From: Paenibacillus sp. GSMTC-2017
GTDB taxonomy: Bacteria; Bacillota; Bacilli; Paenibacillales; Paenibacillaceae
Direction: 5' to 3'
Assembly (NCBI RefSeq): GCF_016019935.1
Contig: NZ_JAECMT010000002.1
Span: 1-64,000 of the forward strand
DNA: 64,000 nt
Below are positions 60,215 through 64,000 of the stretch, one piece after another (position 1 is the first letter of the stretch; each line of letters begins with the position of its first letter). The notes beneath the pieces are model-generated. The model saw nothing but the letters and a program-made list of their open reading frames with translations, was not told where the DNA came from and ran no database searches. The position numbers and the translations under genes are program-made.

Positions 60215-61642
60215 TTATAAGGCAGGTGGCTTCCTAAACGTAGTTGATTGCTCATAATTATAGGCCAGTGACAACAATGTCCCCTCTGAAAATGGTTTAC
60301 CCATAAATACCAAGCTTTCAGGTTGCTCGCAATTAACTCCTGCTGGAACGGTTATACTGGGATAACCTGCAACTGGACATAGACTTAAAATCTCAGTTGT
60401 CATAATCGCGTCTAAGTTCCATACGTTAAACGTTTTGTCTAGCCCTAATGTTCTTGTGCTAAGAAGATTTTTTTCGCGAGTATTTAAGTAGACTTCCTCA
60501 GTCAATGTACCTGAAGTTGCGTCGACCAACTCTAACAACTTTTGACCATATTTTAGACATGTTTCTGGATGGTCTTTATTAAAGGCAATAATGTCACTAA
60601 GCGTGCTCATTTTTGTATGACCTCTAACAGTAGAGAGATAATGATTCATTCCTGCCTTCATTTCATAAATAGAAACAGTAAAGTAATCATCTGGTGTAAA
60701 ATCGAGATGTACATTTATTATTTCTGCGCCAAGATTTTTAAGTTTTATTACTGCATCACTTATGACTTGTTGCTCTTCATTGCTAAGTAATTCATTTCGT
60801 TGTGTACATATGCCAATTCGTTTCCCTGAAATACTGTTTTTTGTAGCTTCAAAATAAGATGTTTCTGGAAAATACGTTGTCTTCCAAGTTGCATCATCAT
60901 TCTCATCGAACCCAGCAATAGCATCTAACATTATTGCAGCATCCTCTACCGTACGAGCAATTGGTCCAGCAGTATCTTGACTATTCGAAATAGGAATGAT
61001 ACCTTCTCTGCTAACTAAACCTACCGTAGGTTTAATACCTACAACGAAATTATTTCTTGATGGAACAATGATGGAGCCGTTTGTTTCAGTGCCGATTGAC
61101 CCCATCGCAAAATTTGCAGCTACCGCAACTGCAGAACCTGAACTTGATCCGCCGGGAGTAAGCAACTTGTTGTATGGATTGATTACATGTCCACCTCTTG
61201 AGCTATACCCATCAGGGATGTCATTGGCGAAGAAATGAGCAAATTCACACATATTACTTTTTGCAAAAACAATAGCTCCGCTCTCTCTTAGCTTACGTAT
61301 AATATAAGCATCATTCGGAGCATACAAGTCAGCTAATGCAAGTGAACCAGCACTTGTTCGCATCTTGTCACCTGTGTTTATATTGTCTTTAATGATAATT
61401 GGCACACCATGTAACAATCCTCGGGAACCTTTACTTTTACGCTCCAAATCGAGCGACTCAGCTATATGAATGGCATCGGCATTTAATTCTAATATAGAGT
61501 TAAGTGCCGGACCTTTGCGATCATAGTTAGCAATACGTTTGATATACTTTTTTGTTAGCTCTACGGAGGTTACTGTTCCTTCATCGAGTAATTTCGCCAA
61601 TTGTACAATAGTAAGTTCGATGATACTATTCGTAATATTCAC
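60215..61642 (-). CDS. Amidase signature family enzyme
   Basis: 475 residues. Ser-cisSer-Lys triad: K85 (IIIKDNI), cis-serine S166 in PGGSSSGS and nucleophile S190 in GTETNGS. Full-length amidase domain. It hydrolyses amides in the cytosol; substrate unknown. The GTG start (61642) touches its ribosome binding site (GAGGA), and an ATT two codons later has better spacing, so the exact start is unsure. Convergent with DUF418 gene; no clear terminator between. Confidence 0.87.
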   Translation of the reverse strand: MNITNSIIELTIVQLAKLLDEGTVTSVELTKKYIKRIANYDRKGPALNSILELNADAIHIAESLDLERKSKGSRGLLHGVPIIIKDNINTGDKMRTSAGSLALADLYAPNDAYIIRKLRESGAIVFAKSNMCEFAHFFANDIPDGYSSRGGHVINPYNKLLTPGGSSSGSAVAVAANFAMGSIGTETNGSIIVPSRNNFVVGIKPTVGLVSREGIIPISNSQDTAGPIARTVEDAAIMLDAIAGFDENDDATWKTTYFPETSYFEATKNSISGKRIGICTQRNELLSNEEQQVISDAVIKLKNLGAEIINVHLDFTPDDYFTVSIYEMKAGMNHYLSTVRGHTKMSTLSDIIAFNKDHPETCLKYGQKLLELVDATSGTLTEEVYLNTREKNLLSTRTLGLDKTFNVWNLDAIMTTEILSLCPVAGYPSITVPAGVNCEQPESLVFMGKPFSEGTLLSLAYNYEQSTTFRKPPAL

Positions 61643-61747
61643 TCCTCTTTGTATAAATGTCCGAAATAATTATTAATTGTATGTAATAATTGGAATAGTG
61701 TACTTTTATATTATCATACATTAATGTACAGAAAGTAGGGATATGAA

Positions 61748-62218
61748 TTGAGTCAAAATGGAATTGTACTCATAGTAAGTGTAGCCATCATTAAAGATGA
61801 TAAAGTGTTGTTTATTAAGGAAAACAAACCTTATGCTCAGCGTAAATGGAATTTTCCAGCCGGTCGTATTGAACTAGGCGAGGCGATACTTGAGGCTGCC
61901 TATAGGGAAGTAAAAGAAGAAACAGGATATGAAGTAGCTCTAACAGGGACAACTGGCATTTATAATTTCATCAGTAGTTTAAATAACCATTGTGTGTTAT
62001 TCCATTTTACAGCCGAGATTACTGGTGGTTCATTACTATTAGAAGAAGGAATTATTGATAGCAACTGGATTAAGATAACGGACCTTCCGCACTTGGATGA
62101 AACAGAACTTAGAGACGGGAAAGTCTTGAAGCAGATCATTCAAAATATTACAGATGATAATATCCATCCATTGACCATTTTTAATGATGTTATGTTTAAC
62201 ACTGAAGTTAATAGGTAA
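61748..62218 (+). CDS. Nudix hydrolase
   Basis: 156 residues with a complete Nudix box (GRIELGEAILEAAYREVKEETGY, residues ~39-61). It cleaves a nucleoside diphosphate-linked compound. TTG start (61748) behind AGGGATATGAA. The stop lies 8 bp from the convergent next gene. Confidence 0.88.
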   Translation: MSQNGIVLIVSVAIIKDDKVLFIKENKPYAQRKWNFPAGRIELGEAILEAAYREVKEETGYEVALTGTTGIYNFISSLNNHCVLFHFTAEITGGSLLLEEGIIDSNWIKITDLPHLDETELRDGKVLKQIIQNITDDNIHPLTIFNDVMFNTEVNR

Positions 62219-62226
62219 AAAATACG

Positions 62227-62835
62227 CTATTGTAATAATGGTTTTACATGCAAAACCCCCTGCTCGACTGAAGTCTCTATATACCCAATTATCTGATCAA
62301 ACGTATATAGGTTAAGTGTTTCAGTAGTAATGTCTTTATCGTTCTCCATATCGCCTAATACGCTAGGAATGAATTGTTCAACATCTTTGGACGTAACTTC
62401 TTCTAAATCTAACACTGTTGGCGCATAAATTAGCATCCTTTTTATTTCATCTGCAAAACCATAATAGTTTAACAATTTTCCATTCAGCAATCGAAAATCA
62501 TTGTGATGTAAAGTATGTATTTCTCTATTTGCTTCCATTCTATTTTTGAGCCAAGGAAGATAAAAACCTTTCACCCATATATCATCGGCAATAAGATGAG
62601 TGAAATATCCGAGTATATAATGACTATCTATGTGCGTTCTATATTTATGTAAAAATCCGTTAAAATCTAAATGTCTTGAAAGATCTTTACTATTGCCTGC
62701 AAAAAAATGCGAGATGTCTTTTGTGGGAACAGCATCGGGAGCAATATTACCGAGTAAAAATAAAGTTTTATTCTCTATCGACATATATTGGGCAATTTTA
62801 TTTGCAATAATCAAGTGCATCAACCGTGACCCCAT
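62227..62835 (-). CDS. Zinc-dependent phospholipase C-type protein
   Basis: 202 residues. Pattern H(7)LIIANK..LGNIAPDA..ISHFF..HYILGYFTHLIADDIW matches the helical zinc phospholipase C/S1-P1 nuclease fold (PF00882-type) with several metal histidines. No signal peptide, so intracellular. Function in Bacillales unknown. Confidence 0.75.
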   Translation of the reverse strand: MGSRLMHLIIANKIAQYMSIENKTLFLLGNIAPDAVPTKDISHFFAGNSKDLSRHLDFNGFLHKYRTHIDSHYILGYFTHLIADDIWVKGFYLPWLKNRMEANREIHTLHHNDFRLLNGKLLNYYGFADEIKRMLIYAPTVLDLEEVTSKDVEQFIPSVLGDMENDKDITTETLNLYTFDQIIGYIETSVEQGVLHVKPLLQ

Positions 62836-62948
62836 ATATTCTACATCCTTTATAAAATAGTTTTATTATGCGAGTTTATCATATGTACATTCTGATTTGA
62901 CCGAATTACATTCAACTATCAGTTAATTATCATTTATAATTGACAATA

Positions 62949-62983
62949 CAAAAAGAAGAGGTGACATCATCGTCATCTCTTCT
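62949..62983. terminator. Terminator of azoR
   Basis: 12-bp stem AGAAGAGGTGAC/GTCATCTCTTCT (62954-62965/62972-62983) with one G-U pair, 20 nt past the azoreductase stop, T-rich on both sides. Confidence 0.8.
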
Positions 62984-63002
62984 TCTATTTTTGAACGTTA
63001 TT

Positions 63003-63626
63003 TTAGAAACTAGCAGCTACTCCAGCTACTTCTGCCAAACCTTTTGCAATGATGTCAGCAGATTGATCTTTAAATTGGTTATGACCTTCGATAATAACCT
63101 CTTCAGCGTTAACTCCGAATAAACCAAATGCTGCTTTAACTGGTTTGATTGTTGATTCAATAGATGCCATTGGCTCAACAGAATAAACGCCACCACGTGC
63201 ATTTAGCAATACGACCTTCTTATCACCCACAAGACCTACTGGACCTTCAGCAGTATACTTAAACGTTTTACCAGCTTGAGCAATGTAAGACATGTAAGTT
63301 GTTAGTGGAGCGGGTGCAACAAAGTTCCATAGCGGGAATGCAATAACGATTTTATCTGCTGCAAGGAATTGATCCAAATAACGATTAGCAATATCTGCTG
63401 CCTTCTGCTCTGCATCTGTTAATGGGTAACCTTGAGCTAGTTTATATAGACCTGTAATAGCGTCGTTTCCGTAATATGGAAGCTCTACATTGAATAGATC
63501 AAGCTCTGTTATCTCGTCAGATCCATTTGCTTCTTTATAAGTGCTAAGGAATGTTTCATACATTTGTACACTTACCGCTTGGTCGGCAGGACGATCATTA
63601 ACTTTAATAAACAGTACGTTAGCCAT
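63003..63626 (-). CDS. azoR: FMN-dependent NADH-azoreductase
   Basis: 207 residues of the AzoR/AcpD family: N-terminal VLFIKVNDRPADQAVSVQMYETF, FPLWNFVAPAPLTTYM (FMN contact) and LLNARGGVYS. It reduces azo compounds and quinones with NADH. GGGAGAG precedes the ATG. Divergent from a MerR-type regulator gene. Confidence 0.9.
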   Translation of the reverse strand: MANVLFIKVNDRPADQAVSVQMYETFLSTYKEANGSDEITELDLFNVELPYYGNDAITGLYKLAQGYPLTDAEQKAADIANRYLDQFLAADKIVIAFPLWNFVAPAPLTTYMSYIAQAGKTFKYTAEGPVGLVGDKKVVLLNARGGVYSVEPMASIESTIKPVKAAFGLFGVNAEEVIIEGHNQFKDQSADIIAKGLAEVAGVAASF

Positions 63627-63881
63627 GCTGTAATCTCTCCCTTGATATCTCTTTTTAGTTTGACAATTAACAGAAAAAGGATGGTTTGTTAGATTAAACT
63701 AACTGTGCTTTGTAAAAGCACATTAACACCAAAAAAAATATGCAACTGTCTAAAGCACATTATAGGGGTGTTTATATGAAAATTCAAGCGGTATTTTTTA
63801 TAACATCGTTATAACTGGCATTGCTTACAATAAACGTATTTGGTATAGTGGGAATCTACTTTCATTGGAGGTGGAACGATT

Positions 63882-64000
63882 ATGCGGTTATATAAACCAA
63901 TTGAGATTGCTCGGGAGCTTGGAATAAGTACGAGCGCGCTACGACATTATGAATCTTGGGGTGTTGTTCCCGCACCTGAACGTGCGTCTAATGGTTATCG
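63882..64000 (+). CDS. MerR family regulator, cut by the window end
   Basis: 40 codons visible after GGAGGTGG. The winged-helix start is clear: KPIEIARELGISTSALRHYE, then GVVPAPERASNGYR. Sensor domain is outside the window. It may control azoR. Confidence 0.85.
   Translation, partial: MRLYKPIEIARELGISTSALRHYESWGVVPAPERASNGY

Noticed and set aside
63776..63814. A 12-codon frame between azoR and the MerR gene
   Set aside because: The GGGGTG upstream is modest and the frame has no partner gene or conservation evidence available.

Overview
The window looks like the chromosome of a spore-former of the Bacillales, most likely Paenibacillaceae. The reasons are strong GGAGG ribosome binding sites, frequent GTG/TTG starts, many 4-nt ATGA overlaps, intrinsic terminators, a purine riboswitch, an AA10 chitin monooxygenase and B. 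subtilis-type gene families. The sequence is AT-rich by eye (GC not computed). No rRNA, tRNA, CRISPR array, insertion sequence or prophage was seen.

Region by region. 1-13 kb holds housekeeping and stress genes. A purine deaminase-like amidohydrolase lies behind a riboswitch with guanine-type features and an apparent ON-switch layout. An ECF41-type sigma factor and a neighbouring SnoaL/SnoaL/FMN-reductase operon carry matching promoters (TGTCACA or GGTCACA, N16, CGTC). There is also a hemerythrin-like protein behind an Fnr-like box, an amine oxidase and a BenE-type transporter. 12.8-22 kb is accessory. An Xer-like tyrosine recombinase is followed by six same-orientation sites whose left half is the XerD arm of Firmicutes dif (GTTTACATAA) and which fit an 11+6+11 layout. 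Between the sites lie cassette-like genes: a tandem kinase duplication (one copy truncated), a small membrane protein, an ATP-grasp/MFS pair with a mini-ORF, a VOC protein, and a secreted protein with a truncated second copy.

22-33.2 kb is a minus-strand cluster for an amino-group carrier protein pathway: LysW, LysX, a partial DegT-like protein, a DegT aminotransferase, LysY, a LysZ-LysK fusion, a two-subunit transketolase, an MFS exporter, an ATP-grasp ligase and a flavoprotein. Lysine or arginine synthesis does not need a transketolase. The set resembles the AmCP secondary-metabolite route described in Streptomyces, in which a carrier-bound glutamate semialdehyde is extended by two carbons and transaminated. 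The likely product is an unusual diamino acid, perhaps joined into a dipeptide and exported.

33.2-48.1 kb is a Dpp-type ABC importer followed (upstream in transcription) by a sulfur-salvage operon like B. subtilis ytm/yxe: LLM monooxygenases, GNAT acetyltransferase, M20 deacetylase, DinB-fold protein, a Tcy-type importer and a LysR regulator. Three promoters share a TAGGAATT motif. 48.3-64 kb holds secreted and surface proteins (M28 and M23 peptidases, AA10 monooxygenase, lipoprotein), a two-component system divergent from a DUF418 protein, an amidase, a Nudix hydrolase, a zinc-dependent phospholipase-like protein, an azoreductase, and the start of a MerR regulator at the window edge.
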